Below are positions 50,140 to 62,122 of a stretch of DNA of 64,000 nucleotides, one piece after another. The first letter of the stretch is position 1; each line of letters opens with the position of its first letter. The translations under genes were made by a program, and so were the position numbers. The stretch is from JACVRW01 sp038323835 (GTDB taxonomy: Bacteria > Actinomycetota > Thermoleophilia > Solirubrobacterales > Thermoleophilaceae), in NCBI GenBank assembly GCA_038323835.1, contig JBBQHI010000017.1, positions 1-64,000 of the forward strand. The letters are read 5' to 3'. The notes under the pieces are model-generated. The model was not told where the DNA came from and did no database searches. It saw only the letters and a list, made by a program, of their open reading frames with translations.

Positions 50140-50485
50140 GCCGGTCCCGCAGCGCGCGGTAGTCGGCGCGGTCGGGGCGCATCCCGGCGGCGAGCACCGC
50201 ATGGCGGCGCGCCTCGAGGTGGCGGCCCGTCTTCTCGAGCGAACGCCCGAGGCAGAAGTGCGCGTAGTCGTTCACCGGGTAGCGCTCGACGAGGGCGGCG
50301 AACTCGCGCGCGGCCTGCTCGAAGCGCGCGGAGCGGAAGTAGGCGCGGCCGAGCGCTTCCCGGATCGACCCCTTCTCAGGGTCGAGCCTGCGGGCGCGCT
50401 CCAGCGGTACCGATGCGGCCATGAAGTCGCCCGCTTCGAGCAGCTCACTGCCGCGCTTGAAGAGCTCGTAGACGTTCTCGCTCAC
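50126..50485 (-). CDS. TPR-repeat protein
   Basis: A 119 aa all-helical protein with about three tetratricopeptide repeats: YELFKRGSELLEAGDFMAA, IREALGRAYFRSARFEQAA and AHFCLGRSLEKTGRHLEA, each with the small-residue pattern at helix-packing positions. It is probably a protein-interaction module. The start is GTG at 50485, overlapping the coaBC stop (GTGA), so it is translated with coaBC. Partner unknown. Confidence 0.8.
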   Translation of the reverse strand: MSENVYELFKRGSELLEAGDFMAASVPLERARRLDPEKGSIREALGRAYFRSARFEQAAREFAALVERYPVNDYAHFCLGRSLEKTGRHLEARRHAVLAAGMRPDRADYRALRDRLRAA

Positions 50486-51759
50486 CGTTCATCCTCAACG
50501 GTAGTAGGCACCCCCGTTCCGGCTCGGAGGCTCTCGACCGCATCCAGGATGGCAGCGGCCACGAGCTCCTTGGGGCCGAGCGGGACCGGCTGCTCGCCGC
50601 CCGCGGTGACGATCGTGACCTCGTTCTCGGCGGAGTCGAACCCGATGTCCACCCGCGCGATGTCGTTCACCACGACGGCGTCCAGGCCCTTGCGCTCGAG
50701 CTTTCCCCGGCCCCGCGCGACGCCGCCCCCGCCGTGCTCGGCGGCGAAGCCGACGAGCGTCTGGCCCGGGCGGCGCAGCGACGAGAGGGAGGCCAGCACG
50801 TCGGCGGTGGGCTCCAGCTCGAGCAAAAGCCCGTCCCGCCCGCTCTTGGTGATCTTGGTGTCCTCGGGGGTCCGCGGGCGGAAGTCGGCCACCGCCGCGG
50901 CCATGAGCAGCACGTCGGCGTTCGGGAACTCCGCGCGGGCGGCGGCCTCGAGGTCGGCGGCGCTCTCCACCTCCACCACGCGGATCCCGGCGGGCGGGTC
51001 GAGCGAGACGTTGGCGGCGATCAGCGTCACCTCGGCGCCGCGCCGGGCCGCCTCCCCGGCCAGGGCGAGGCCCATCCGTCCGGAGGAGCGGTTGCCGACG
51101 TAGCGCACCGAGTCGATGGGCTCACGGGTGCCGCCGGCGGTGACCAGCACACGGAGTCCGTCGAGCGAGCGGGGAGCGAACGGTGCGGGCGCGAGGGCCT
51201 GTTCCACCGCGGCCAGGATGTCCGCCGGCTCGGCGAGGCGGCCGGTGCCCCACTCCCCCTGGGAGGCCAGCCGGCCGGTGCCGGGAGGCACGACCCGCGC
51301 CCCCCACGAGCGAAGCAGCTCGAGGTTCGCCCGGGTGGCCGGGTGGTCCCACATGCGGTCGTTCATGGCCGGGGCGAGCACGAGCGGGGCCGTGGACGCA
51401 AGGGCCGCGCTGGTGAGCAGGTTGTCCGCGACCCCGTTCGCGAGCTTCGCCAGCGTGTTGGCCGAGGCGGGCGCCACGCAGAGCACATCCGCCCGGCGCA
51501 CCAGCTCCAGATGCGAGATCGCGACCTGCGCGGGCTCCGGATCCCCGGGAAACGCGCCCCGCGCCGGGTCCGGCTCGAACTCGTCCACCAGCACCGGCGC
51601 ACCGGTCACGGCCTGAAAGGTCGCCCGGCCAACGAACTGAAGCGACGCCGGCGTCTGCACCACCCGCACAGAATGCCCGGCCCCCGTGGCCAGGCGCACA
51701 ACCTCGACCGCCTTGTAGGCGGCTATCCCACCGGTGACCCCCAACAGGACCCGAGCCAT
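50482..51759 (-). CDS. coaBC: Bifunctional phosphopantothenoylcysteine decarboxylase / phosphopantothenate-cysteine ligase
   Basis: Two consecutive steps of coenzyme A synthesis. The N-terminal FMN-dependent CoaC domain has VLLGVTGGIAAYKAVEVVR, then VAPASANTLAKLANG and the PAMNDRMWDHPA segment. The C-terminal CoaB domain has VLVTAGGTREPIDSVRYVGNRSSGRMG, KITKSGRDGLLLELEPTADVL and VVNDIARVDIGFDS. 425 aa, ATG at 51759. It is adjacent to rpoZ in the standard actinobacterial order. Confidence 0.97.
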   Translation of the reverse strand: MARVLLGVTGGIAAYKAVEVVRLATGAGHSVRVVQTPASLQFVGRATFQAVTGAPVLVDEFEPDPARGAFPGDPEPAQVAISHLELVRRADVLCVAPASANTLAKLANGVADNLLTSAALASTAPLVLAPAMNDRMWDHPATRANLELLRSWGARVVPPGTGRLASQGEWGTGRLAEPADILAAVEQALAPAPFAPRSLDGLRVLVTAGGTREPIDSVRYVGNRSSGRMGLALAGEAARRGAEVTLIAANVSLDPPAGIRVVEVESAADLEAAARAEFPNADVLLMAAAVADFRPRTPEDTKITKSGRDGLLLELEPTADVLASLSSLRRPGQTLVGFAAEHGGGGVARGRGKLERKGLDAVVVNDIARVDIGFDSAENEVTIVTAGGEQPVPLGPKELVAAAILDAVESLRAGTGVPTTVEDER

Positions 51760-51851
51760 GTACTCAGTTTGCCTTCATCCCGCGGGAACGTCGAGGACCG
51801 GCCAGCGGATTGCAAGCACCGGTGACGCGAGCGGCCAGCGGCGCGGCCGCG

Positions 51852-52079
51852 TTACCGGTAGCGGTACTTGATTTTTCCGGCAGCTACCTCTTCAAGAGCG
51901 ATCTTGAGGTAGTTCTTGGAGCCGGTGTCGACCATCGGCGGCGGGTATTCGTCGAACGTTCCCTCGCCGAGGTTGTGGTAGTACGAGTTGATCTGGCGCG
52001 CGCGCTTGGCGGCGACGATCACCACTGCGTAGTGGGAGTCGACCTGCTCGAGAAGGTTGTCAAGGCGCGGTTTGATCAC
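51852..52079 (-). CDS. rpoZ: DNA-directed RNA polymerase subunit omega
   Basis: A 75 aa assembly subunit of RNA polymerase. IKPRLDNLLEQVDSHYAVVIV, AAKRARQINSYY and the C-terminal KIALEEVAAGKIKYR are the conserved omega blocks. GTG at 52079 gives the usual N-terminus and overlaps gmk by 20 nt; an ATG at 52115 would add 12 non-conserved residues. Confidence 0.94.
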   Translation of the reverse strand: MIKPRLDNLLEQVDSHYAVVIVAAKRARQINSYYHNLGEGTFDEYPPPMVDTGSKNYLKIALEEVAAGKIKYRYR

Positions 52080-52623
52080 GTGGGCATACCTTAGCGGCCA
52101 GATCCGAGAGCTCACGGGTGGCCCGTTCGAGGTCGTCGTTCACGATCCGGTGCGGGAACTCATTTCGGGCGGCCAGCTCCTCCCCCGCGACCTCGAGCCG
52201 GCGGGCTATCTGCTCGGCGGTGTCGGACCCGCGGCCGGCGAGGCGGCGCCTGAGGTCTTCGATGGAGGGGGGCTCCACGAAGATCCGGACCGCTTCGGGC
52301 AAGGTGTCGCGCACCTGGCGGGCTCCCTGCACGTCTATCTCGAGCACCACACCGCGCCCGGGCCGGTCCAGCTCGGAGCGCAGGGTGCCGTAGCGGTGGC
52401 CTGCGTATTCGGCGTGTTCGACGAAGTCGCCCGCGCGTACGCGGGAATCGAAGTCTTCGGCGCTCAGGAAGTGGTAGTCGCGGCCGTGGACCTCACCGTC
52501 ACGGGGGAGGCGCGTGGTGGCGGACACGGCAAGCGAGAGCCCGTCCACGCGCTCGAGGAGGGCCTTGATGAGGGTGCCCTTGCCGACGCCGGAGGGCCCG
52601 GTGATGACGAGGATCGGCGTTAT
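52060..52623 (-). CDS. gmk: Guanylate kinase, apparently starting at ATA
   Basis: Phosphorylates GMP to GDP. The complete 187-residue frame starts TPILVITGPSGVGKGTLIKAL (P-loop), then SLAVSATTRLPRDGEVHGRDYHF, EHAEYAGHRYGTL and LEIDVQGARQV. The P-loop lies upstream of the first ATG/GTG/TTG in the frame. The only codon at the expected start is ATA (52623-52621), which overlaps the mihF TAA. With G instead of A it would be a standard ATGA overlap. Starting at the first GTG would delete the ATP site, so the extended frame is the real gene. Confidence 0.9.
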   Translation of the reverse strand: MTPILVITGPSGVGKGTLIKALLERVDGLSLAVSATTRLPRDGEVHGRDYHFLSAEDFDSRVRAGDFVEHAEYAGHRYGTLRSELDRPGRGVVLEIDVQGARQVRDTLPEAVRIFVEPPSIEDLRRRLAGRGSDTAEQIARRLEVAGEELAARNEFPHRIVNDDLERATRELSDLAAKVCPRDQTAP

Positions 52624-52970
52624 CGCCGGAGGAAGGACACGAGCTCGTTGCGCTGCCGCTCGGAGAGCCCGCCGATCGTCTTGCTGGGCGAGATCCGGCA
52701 GTGCGTGAGGATTCGATTCACCTTCACGCGCCCGTACTTGGGCACGGCCAGGAGAAGGTCGAAAACCTTGGCGGTGAGCAGGTATTCCGGGGGGTCGAGG
52801 AGAAGACCGTGGATCTTCACCCGTCCGGCCTTGAGGTCTCGCTTCAGGCGGGCGCGACGCGTGCGAATCTCGTTCGCACGGCGAAGTGCGTCCATTCGCT
52901 GGGTGAGCGAACGCTCGGGTGCGAGGCCCGCTGGGTGGGGTTTAGCGGGCGACTGCGGGGCGGCCGGCAT
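52620..52970 (-). CDS. mihF: Actinobacterial integration host factor (mIHF)
   Basis: A 116 aa nucleoid protein of the actinobacterial mIHF type. It is recognised by RMDALRRANEIRTRRARLKRD, the KVFDLLLAVPKYGRVKVNRIL helix and the helix-two-turn-helix SKTIGGLSERQRNELVSFL. It binds DNA without sequence specificity and shapes nucleoid and recombination complexes. ATG at 52970; a TACTAT about 8 nt before it would fit a -10 box of a nearly leaderless transcript. Its stop overlaps gmk. Confidence 0.93.
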   Translation of the reverse strand: MPAAPQSPAKPHPAGLAPERSLTQRMDALRRANEIRTRRARLKRDLKAGRVKIHGLLLDPPEYLLTAKVFDLLLAVPKYGRVKVNRILTHCRISPSKTIGGLSERQRNELVSFLRR

Positions 52971-53163
52971 GGGCGGCGATAGTACACGCTCCGCCGCGGC
53001 CGTCGAGTCCGCAGACGCGAAAAACCGGCGAATTTCCCTTCACCTCAACCTGAGGTTTAACTCGGTTGCGGCTGCTTGAGCGTTTTCGGGTTCTTTGCAG
53101 GAGTTTTCACCGGACGGCCGCCGTAGGGCGTTCGGGGGACGCGCGATGATCCCGCTAGTTACG
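52971..53163 (-). promoter_or_regulatory. Upstream region of mihF with possible -10 box
   Basis: A 193-nt gap between the pyr operon terminator and mihF. It is more A/T-rich than its surroundings, especially around 53018-53100. TACTAT at about 52979-52984 (minus strand) sits where a -10 box would give a leaderless or very short leader mRNA. No clear -35 hexamer is seen, and there is no further gene. Confidence 0.35.
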
Positions 53164-53193
53164 GAAAAAGCTCCGGGTTACCTCACCCGGATT
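53164..53193 (-). terminator. Intrinsic terminator of the pyrimidine operon
   Basis: On the minus strand a 7-bp stem (TCCGGGT/ACCCGGA) with a 6-nt loop is followed by GCTTTTT. The hairpin overlaps the last codons and TAA stop of pyrD, so the operon ends abruptly at its last gene. Confidence 0.8.
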
Positions 53194-54092
53194 GGGTCAC
53201 GGTCCCTCCGGCTGGGTTGGGCGGGCGGTCGAGCCGCACCCGCCAGTGAGTTCAACTCGGCGCCGATGCGGCGGCCGGCGGCCGGATCGCGAAAGCTCTC
53301 GGTCCCGACGGCCACGCACCGCGCTCCGGCGGCCAGGAAGTCGGCCGCGTCATGTCCGGAGGCGATCCCGCCCATCCCGATCACCGGTATCGAGACGTTC
53401 CGGGCCACCGACGACACCTGCTCGAGCGCGATCGCCCGGATCGCGGGGCCCGAGACACCGCCGGCGCCGCCCCCCAGCCAGGGACCGCCTCCCCGTGGGT
53501 CGAGGGCCATGCCCTTGAGGGTGTTGATCAGGGAGAGCGCATCCGCCCCCGCCCCCTCCGCGGCCCGGCCCACTGCCGCGGGGTCGGTGGCGTTCGGAGT
53601 GAGCTTCACGATCAGCGGGCGATCGGTGAGCGGTCGGACCCGGTCCACCGCCAGCGCGGTCTCGGCCGGGTCCGCGCCCATGATCAGCCCGCTCTCCACG
53701 TTGGGGCAGGACACATTCAGCTCGATCATCGCCACCTCCTCGCGGGCGCCCACCCGCTCCACCAGGGTGGCCAGCTCGTCCCGGCTGAACCCCATGACCG
53801 ACACGACCAGCGGCACCGGAAGCTCGGCGAGCTCGGGCAGGTCGTGCGCCAGGAAGCCCTCCAGCCCGCGGTTCGGCAGCCCGATCGAGTTGATCATCCC
53901 CGCCGGGGTCTCCCAGAGGCGCGGGGGCGGATTGCCCTGACGCGGCTCGAGGGTGATCGTCTTGGACACGAAGGCGTGGAAGGGGAAGCGCTCAAGCAGG
54001 GGGTCGCCGAACGCCCGCCGGGCCGCGATCGCATCGAAGGTGCCCGACCCGTTCAGGACCGGCCCGCCGAGCTCCACCCCGCAGAGGTCCAT
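53178..54092 (-). CDS. pyrD: Dihydroorotate dehydrogenase, class 1B catalytic subunit
   Basis: Oxidises dihydroorotate to orotate; with PyrK it passes electrons to NAD+. The 304 aa FMN TIM-barrel has LGGPVLNGSGTFD, the TLEPRQGNPPPRLWET substrate loop, NSIGLPNRG, IELNVSCPNVESG (class 1B catalytic Cys region), KLTPNATD, INTLKGMALD and GMGGIASGHDAADFLAAGA. ATG at 54092 overlaps the pyrK TGA by 1 nt. The terminator hairpin overlaps its 3' end. Confidence 0.96.
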   Translation of the reverse strand: MDLCGVELGGPVLNGSGTFDAIAARRAFGDPLLERFPFHAFVSKTITLEPRQGNPPPRLWETPAGMINSIGLPNRGLEGFLAHDLPELAELPVPLVVSVMGFSRDELATLVERVGAREEVAMIELNVSCPNVESGLIMGADPAETALAVDRVRPLTDRPLIVKLTPNATDPAAVGRAAEGAGADALSLINTLKGMALDPRGGGPWLGGGAGGVSGPAIRAIALEQVSSVARNVSIPVIGMGGIASGHDAADFLAAGARCVAVGTESFRDPAAGRRIGAELNSLAGAARPPAQPSRRDRDPIRVR

Positions 54093-54930
54093 CAGTGGCC
54101 CGCCCCGGGAAAGAGCGCGGTGTCGAGCCGCGCGGCATCGAGCACCGGGCCGTCCACGCACAGCCGCAGGTAGCCGTCCCGGGTGGGCACCACGCAGCCA
54201 TAGCAAGCGCCGAATCCGCACGCCATGCCCGACTCGAGCGCCAGCTGAGCCGGAACGCCACGCTCGGCGCAGAGCGCCCGGACCGCCTCGAGCATGGGCG
54301 GCGGACCGCACGCGAACACGGTGGCCGCGGGGTCGCGGTCGAGCTCCTCGCGCAGCAGATCGGTGACCAGCCCGGGCCGTCCCGCGGAGCCGTCGTCGGT
54401 GGTGAGCCCCACCTCACCCGCGAACAGGCCGGCCGCGTCGGCGTGCGCCGCCGAGCGGAACCCGAGCAGCACCGGCGCCGTGGTGGCCAGCTCGTCCTCC
54501 AGGCACAGCAGCGGCGCGGTGCCGATCCCTCCACCCACCAGCAGCGGACGGGTGTCGGGCGCCGCGGGACGCCATCCGATGCCGAGCGGGCCCACCAGGG
54601 CGAGCTCCTCGGCTTCTCCGAGGGCGGCCAGCCGGGCCGTGCCGGGGCCCACGTCCTCGAGCAGGAACGACAGCTCGAGGCCTCCGGGCGCATTCTCGCT
54701 CCGGGCGTGGGAGAACGCGCGCGGGAGGTAGGGCCGCTCCCCGTGGCCGCCGCCCCAGCCGGATGCGGTGGAGAGCATGTAGAACTGCCCCGGGCGCGGC
54801 GCGGGGGCGGGATCGCGGTCGAGGGCGCGGATCAGCGCGTACGCCCCCAGCGCCGCAACGCCCGAGACCGCGGCCGTGCGGCGCTCGGGCGGGGCCAGGG
54901 TGCGCGGCTCGGCCACGCCCGCCGCGTTGC

Positions 54931-54934
<4 letters not shown>
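54092..54934 (-). CDS. pyrK: Dihydroorotate dehydrogenase electron-transfer subunit PyrK
   Basis: A 280 aa FAD/[2Fe-2S] protein that couples PyrD to NAD+. It has an N-terminal FAD-binding barrel (PGQFYMLSTASGWG), an NAD domain with LLVGGGIGTAPLLCL and VFACGPPPMLEAV, and the C-terminal iron-sulfur cysteines in ACGFGACYGCVVP plus a Cys in LRLCVDGP. GTG at 54934 overlaps the carB stop (GTGA); the larger frame above it is a shadow of carB. Confidence 0.93.
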
Positions 54935-58052
<3,118 letters not shown>

Positions 58053-58053
<1 letters not shown>

Positions 58054-59273
58054 CAGGCGGGGGTGGCCAAGCGCTCCAGGAAGCGGTCGAAGAGGTGCCG
58101 CGCGTCGTGCGGGCCGGGCCCGGCCTCGGGGTGGTACTGCACCGTGGAGCCGGGCACGTCCCGCAGGACCAGGCCCTCGACGGTGCGGTCGTAGAGGCTC
58201 AGCTGCTGGAGCTCGGCCGCGCCGAAGTCGGTCTCCCAGCGCACGGGTGCGTCGGTGTCGAGGCGGCGCTCGCCGCCCGGGCCGAGCACCGCAAAGCCGT
58301 GGTTCTGGGAGGTGATCTCGATGCGCCCGGTCTCCAGGTCCTTGACCGGGTGGTTCGCGCCGCGGTGCCCGAAGGGCAGCTTGAAGGTCTCCAGGCCCAC
58401 CGCCCGGCAGAGAAGCTGGTGCCCGAGGCAAATGCCCCACACCGGCACCTTCCCCACCAGGTCGCGCACGGTGTCCACGACATACCCGAGGGCGGCCGGG
58501 TCACCGGGGCCGTTGGCGAGGAACACCGCGTCGGGCGAGCGGGCCAGCAGCTCCTCCGCCGGCGTGGCGCACGGGTAGAGCTCCAGGCGCACGCCGCGCT
58601 CGCGCAGGTTGCGCACGATCGAGTCCTTGATGCCGGTGTCGATGCCCACCACGAGCGGGCCGGCAGCGTCGGGGTCGAGGATCACGGGCTCGGCGGGGCT
58701 GACGTCGCGGGCCAGGTCGCGTCCCGCCATCTCGGGCTCTGCCAGCACCCGCTCCATGGCGTCGGACTCGGAGGTGGATGCCGGGAACACCCCACCGCGC
58801 ATGGCTCCGCGGTCGCGGATGTGGCGCACCAGCGAGCGGGTGTCCACGCCGGTGATCCACGGGATCCCGCAGTCGGAGAGCCAGGTGAGCCAGCCGCCCT
58901 CGGCGTGCGCGGCGTCCTCGCGGTCGATGCCCTCGCGCATGATCACCGCTCGCGCGTGGATGCGGTCGGACTCCATGCAGTCGCGGGACACGCCGTAGTT
59001 GCCCACCAGCGGGTAGGTGAAGACCACGATCTGGCCGGCGTACGAGGGGTCGGTGACCGCCTCCTGGTAACCCGCCATCGAGGTGTTGAAGACGACCTCG
59101 CCCAAGCCGGCGCCACCAGCGCCGCCACCGAGGAGCGGAGCGCGATCGTCGATCGCGCGAGCACCGGAGGATGTCATCCCGAGCGGAGCGCGATCGTCGA
59201 TCGCGCGAGCACCGGAGGATGTCATCCCGTCGAAGCGGGTGCCGTCCTCGAGGAGGAGGTATCCGTGGGTCAA
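58053..59273 (-). CDS. carA: Carbamoyl-phosphate synthase small chain with an element-encoded insertion
   Basis: Glutaminase subunit feeding ammonia to CarB. The N-terminal domain (LLLEDGTRFDG ... GEVVFNTSMAGYQEAVTDPSYAGQI) and the class I amidotransferase domain are intact: Cys in GICLGHQLLCRA, SQNHGFAV, and His/Glu in VQYHPEAGPG. At 406 aa it is longer than usual. Between FDG and LGEVV two tandem copies of MTSSGARAIDDRAPLG-like 16-mers are inserted, encoded by two palindromic elements. The start is TTG at 59273, overlapping the pyrC stop (TTGA). Confidence 0.95.
59130..59228 (+). repeat. Two tandem palindromic elements inside carA, locus 9
   Basis: Two 48-bp units (repeat offset 48 nt, e.g. 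AGCGGAG at 59134 and 59182) with stem GCGCGATC/GATCGCGC and loop GTC, followed by GAGCACCGGAGGATGTCATC. The stem carries a paired C-to-G/G-to-C change relative to the common form. Because the unit is 48 nt and has no stop in the carA frame, carA stays open through both copies. Confidence 0.95.
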
Positions 59274-60610
59274 GCCACCGCCCCCAGCGCGAAGGTCCGT
59301 TCCCGGTAGGCAACGCTGCCGCCGGCCACCGTCATCCGCACCCGGCCGGTGAGCCGCCGGCCCGCGAAGGCGCAGTTGGAGGAGCGGCTCTCGTAGCCCA
59401 CCTCCCCCACCTCCCACTCCGCGGCGAGGTCCGCGAGGCAGATGTTCGCCGGGGACCCGGGTGCGAGCGAGGGCGCTGCGATGCCGAACGGCTCGCCCCC
59501 GCAGGTCATGCGCGCCACGAGCGTGCCAAGGTCGAGCACGCCGGGCAGCACCAGGCCCGAGTGGAGGGCCGCGAACGCGGTCTCGAGGCCGGTCACGCCC
59601 ATCGGCGCCAGCTCGAACGGCTGCTCCTTCTCCTCGCGGGCGTGCGGCGCGTGGTCGGTGGCCACGCAGTCGATCGTGCCCGATCGCAGCGCATCGATCA
59701 GTGCGAGCCGGTCCTCCTCCGCGCGCAGGGGCGGGTTCATCTTGGCGTTCGTGTCGAGCGACCGAACGGCCTCGTCGGTGAGAAGCAGGTGATGGGGCGT
59801 GGCCTCGGAGGTCACGGAGGTGCCGGCCTCGCGGGCGCGCTCGATGGCCACCACCGTCTCGCGCGCGGACACGTGCTGGACGTGGATGCGGCCGCCCTCG
59901 TAGGCGGCCAGCGCACAGTCGCGAGCCACCATCGTGGACTCGGAGACCGAGGGGATGCCGGCAAGTCCGAGCAGGGCCGACACCTCGCCCTCGTGCATCA
60001 CGCCGGCGCCGGAAAGGCTCGGGTCCTCCTCGTGCAGGGCGATCGTGAGCCCCGCAAGGCGCTGGTACTGGAGGGCGTGGCGCAGAACCCCGGCCGAGCG
60101 CACTGGGAGCCCGTCGTCGGTGAAGCCCGCCGCGCCGGCCTCGGACAGCTCGGCCATCTCGGTGAGCTCCTCGCCCAGCTGGCCGCGGGTGATCGAGGCG
60201 AGGAAGCCGGTGGGTATCCGGGCCTGGGTGCGGGCCCGGTCGCGCAGCGAGCGCAGGACGGGCGCCGAGTCCACCACCGGGTCGGTGTTCGGCATGGCGA
60301 GGATCGCGCAGTAGCCCCCAGCCGCGGCGGCTCTGGTGCCCGAGTCCACGTCCTCCTCGTCCTCGCGCCCGGGCGTGCGGAGATGCACGTGCGGGTCCAC
60401 GAAGGCGGGCAGCGCGTGGAGTCCCTCGGCGTCCACCACCTCGGCATCGGGCGGAGCCTCGAGGCCCTCGCCCACCTCCGCCACCTCGCCGTCTCGCACC
60501 AGCAGGTCGGCCAGCCGATCGAGACCCGCGCGCGGGTCGAACAGGTGCGCGCCCCGCACGAGCAGGGTGGCCGGCGGCGCGGGACTCCGGTCGAGCACGA
60601 GTGAGGTCAT
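59270..60610 (-). CDS. pyrC: Dihydroorotase
   Basis: Cyclises N-carbamoyl-aspartate to dihydroorotate. The 446 aa amidohydrolase has the metal motif FVDPHVHLRTPG, AILAMPNTDPVV, FTDDG, the second metal region IHVQHVSARE, SEATPHHLLLTDE, NAKMNPPLR and CVATDHAPHAREEKE with the catalytic Asp. This is the type I class found in pyr operons. ATG at 60610 overlaps the pyrB stop (ATGA). Confidence 0.97.
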   Translation of the reverse strand: MTSLVLDRSPAPPATLLVRGAHLFDPRAGLDRLADLLVRDGEVAEVGEGLEAPPDAEVVDAEGLHALPAFVDPHVHLRTPGREDEEDVDSGTRAAAAGGYCAILAMPNTDPVVDSAPVLRSLRDRARTQARIPTGFLASITRGQLGEELTEMAELSEAGAAGFTDDGLPVRSAGVLRHALQYQRLAGLTIALHEEDPSLSGAGVMHEGEVSALLGLAGIPSVSESTMVARDCALAAYEGGRIHVQHVSARETVVAIERAREAGTSVTSEATPHHLLLTDEAVRSLDTNAKMNPPLRAEEDRLALIDALRSGTIDCVATDHAPHAREEKEQPFELAPMGVTGLETAFAALHSGLVLPGVLDLGTLVARMTCGGEPFGIAAPSLAPGSPANICLADLAAEWEVGEVGYESRSSNCAFAGRRLTGRVRMTVAGGSVAYRERTFALGAVA

Positions 60611-61557
60611 GCGGGCTGCGGCGTCGCGGTCTCGGGAACCCGCGCGTCCTCCGGCGTCCCGGCGCCGGTGAGAAGCTCGTAGAGCACGGCCATCCGCACG
60701 ACGACACCCGACTCCACCTGCTCGGCGATCAGCGCCTGGGGCGAGTCGATCACCTCGGCCGCCAGCTCTACGCCGCGGTTCACCGGCCCGGGGTGCATCA
60801 GCAGCTGGGCCGGGCCCAGGCGGCGGCCGTCGATCTGGTACTGAGCGGCGTACTCGCGCAGGGAGGGCACGAAGTTCCCCTGCATGCGCTCGTGCTGCAT
60901 GCGCAGTGCGTAGACCACGTCGGCCTCGCCCAGGCCGTCGAGCGTGTAGCGCACCTCGCACCCGAGCGACTCGATGCCGCGCGGGATGAGCGTGGGCGGC
61001 CCGCAGACCGTGACCGAGCAGCCCATGCGCGTGAAGGCCAGGATGCCGGATCGCGCGACGCGGCTGTGGAGCACGTCGCCCACGATCCAGACGCGCAGCC
61101 CCTCGAGCGATCCGAGGCGGCGTCGCAGCGTGTAGAGGTCGAGGAGCGCCTGCGTGGGGTGCTCGTGCTTGCCGTCCCCGGCATTCACCACGGAGGCGGG
61201 CGTCCAGCGGGCCACGAGACCGGCGGCGCCCACGTGGGGCGAGCGGATCACGATGGCCGCGGGGTCGTAGGCGGAGAGCGTCTGCACCGTGTCCTTGAGC
61301 GACTCGCCCTTGTCCACCGACGAGCCGCTCGACTTGACGCTCACCAGGTCGGCCGACAGGCGCTTGGCCGCGAGCTCGAACGAGGAGCTGGTGCGGGTCG
61401 AGGCCTCGTAGAAGAGGTTGATCACCGTGCGCCCCCGGAGCGTGGGCACCTTCTTGATCTCGCGGCCGGATACCTCGGCGAAGCTCTCGGCCCGGCTCAG
61501 GATGCGCTCGATGTCCTCGCGCGTGACGTCGTCCACCGACAGCAGGTGGCGTCTCAT
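60607..61557 (-). CDS. pyrB: Aspartate carbamoyltransferase catalytic subunit
   Basis: Condenses carbamoyl phosphate with aspartate. The 316 aa protein has the carbamoyl-phosphate motif FYEASTRTSSSFELAAKRL, KGESLKDTVQTL, the VNAGDGKHEHPTQALLDLYTL block and the aspartate-domain MHPGPVNRGVE. No pyrI regulatory subunit is adjacent. ATG at 61557 overlaps the pyrR stop. Confidence 0.98.
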   Translation of the reverse strand: MRRHLLSVDDVTREDIERILSRAESFAEVSGREIKKVPTLRGRTVINLFYEASTRTSSSFELAAKRLSADLVSVKSSGSSVDKGESLKDTVQTLSAYDPAAIVIRSPHVGAAGLVARWTPASVVNAGDGKHEHPTQALLDLYTLRRRLGSLEGLRVWIVGDVLHSRVARSGILAFTRMGCSVTVCGPPTLIPRGIESLGCEVRYTLDGLGEADVVYALRMQHERMQGNFVPSLREYAAQYQIDGRRLGPAQLLMHPGPVNRGVELAAEVIDSPQALIAEQVESGVVVRMAVLYELLTGAGTPEDARVPETATPQPA

Positions 61558-62111
61558 GTGGTGCTCCCCTCGAGGTCGGCGGTGGCGATGGCCACCTCGT
61601 CGGTGCCGTCGATCTCCTCGACGCGAACGTTCACTCGCTCGAACGCGGAGGTGGGCAGGTTCTTCCCCACGTAGTCGGGCCTGATCGGCAGCTCCCGATG
61701 GCCGCGGTCGGCCAGCACCGCGAGCTGGACCTGCCGCGGGCGTCCGTAGTCGAAGAGCGCGTCGATCACCGCCCGGACCGTGCGGCCGGTGTAGAGCACG
61801 TCGTCCACCAGCACGATCGTGGTCCGCTCGACGGGGAAGTCGATGTGCGAGGCGTGCACCACGGGCTGCGAGTCGGGCGAGCGCAGCCGGATGTCGTCGC
61901 GGTAGAAGGAGATGTCCACGTCCCCGAGCGGGACGGGCTCTCCGACAAGCTCGGCGACGAGATCGCGAACGCGCGCTGCCAGCACGGCGCCACGACGGTG
62001 GATCCCGACGACCGCGACCTCTTCGCCGCCCGTCTTCTCGACGATCTCATGAGCGATGCGCACCAGGGTGCGCCTCACGTCGTCGCGGTCAAGGACCGTC
62101 TTCTCGATCAA
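61554..62111 (-). CDS. pyrR: Bifunctional pyr operon regulator / uracil phosphoribosyltransferase PyrR
   Basis: UMP-responsive RNA-binding regulator of the pyr operon with a PRTase fold. The 185 aa protein has RIAHEIVEKTGGEEVAVVGIHRRG, the PRPP motif TIVLVDDVLYTGRTVRAVIDAL and basic surface residues. The start appears to be TTG at 62111, with GGAAGGG upstream that is partly inside a PyrR-binding-like hairpin. It heads the operon pyrR-B-C-carA-carB-pyrK-pyrD, all genes overlapping by 1-4 nt. Confidence 0.96.
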   Translation of the reverse strand: MIEKTVLDRDDVRRTLVRIAHEIVEKTGGEEVAVVGIHRRGAVLAARVRDLVAELVGEPVPLGDVDISFYRDDIRLRSPDSQPVVHASHIDFPVERTTIVLVDDVLYTGRTVRAVIDALFDYGRPRQVQLAVLADRGHRELPIRPDYVGKNLPTSAFERVNVRVEEIDGTDEVAIATADLEGSTT

Positions 62112-62122
62112 GCCACATCCCT

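Noticed and set aside
52060..52548. Guanylate kinase starting at the first GTG (52548)
   Set aside because: This start would remove the GPSGVGKG ATP-binding loop, which is present and in frame immediately upstream.
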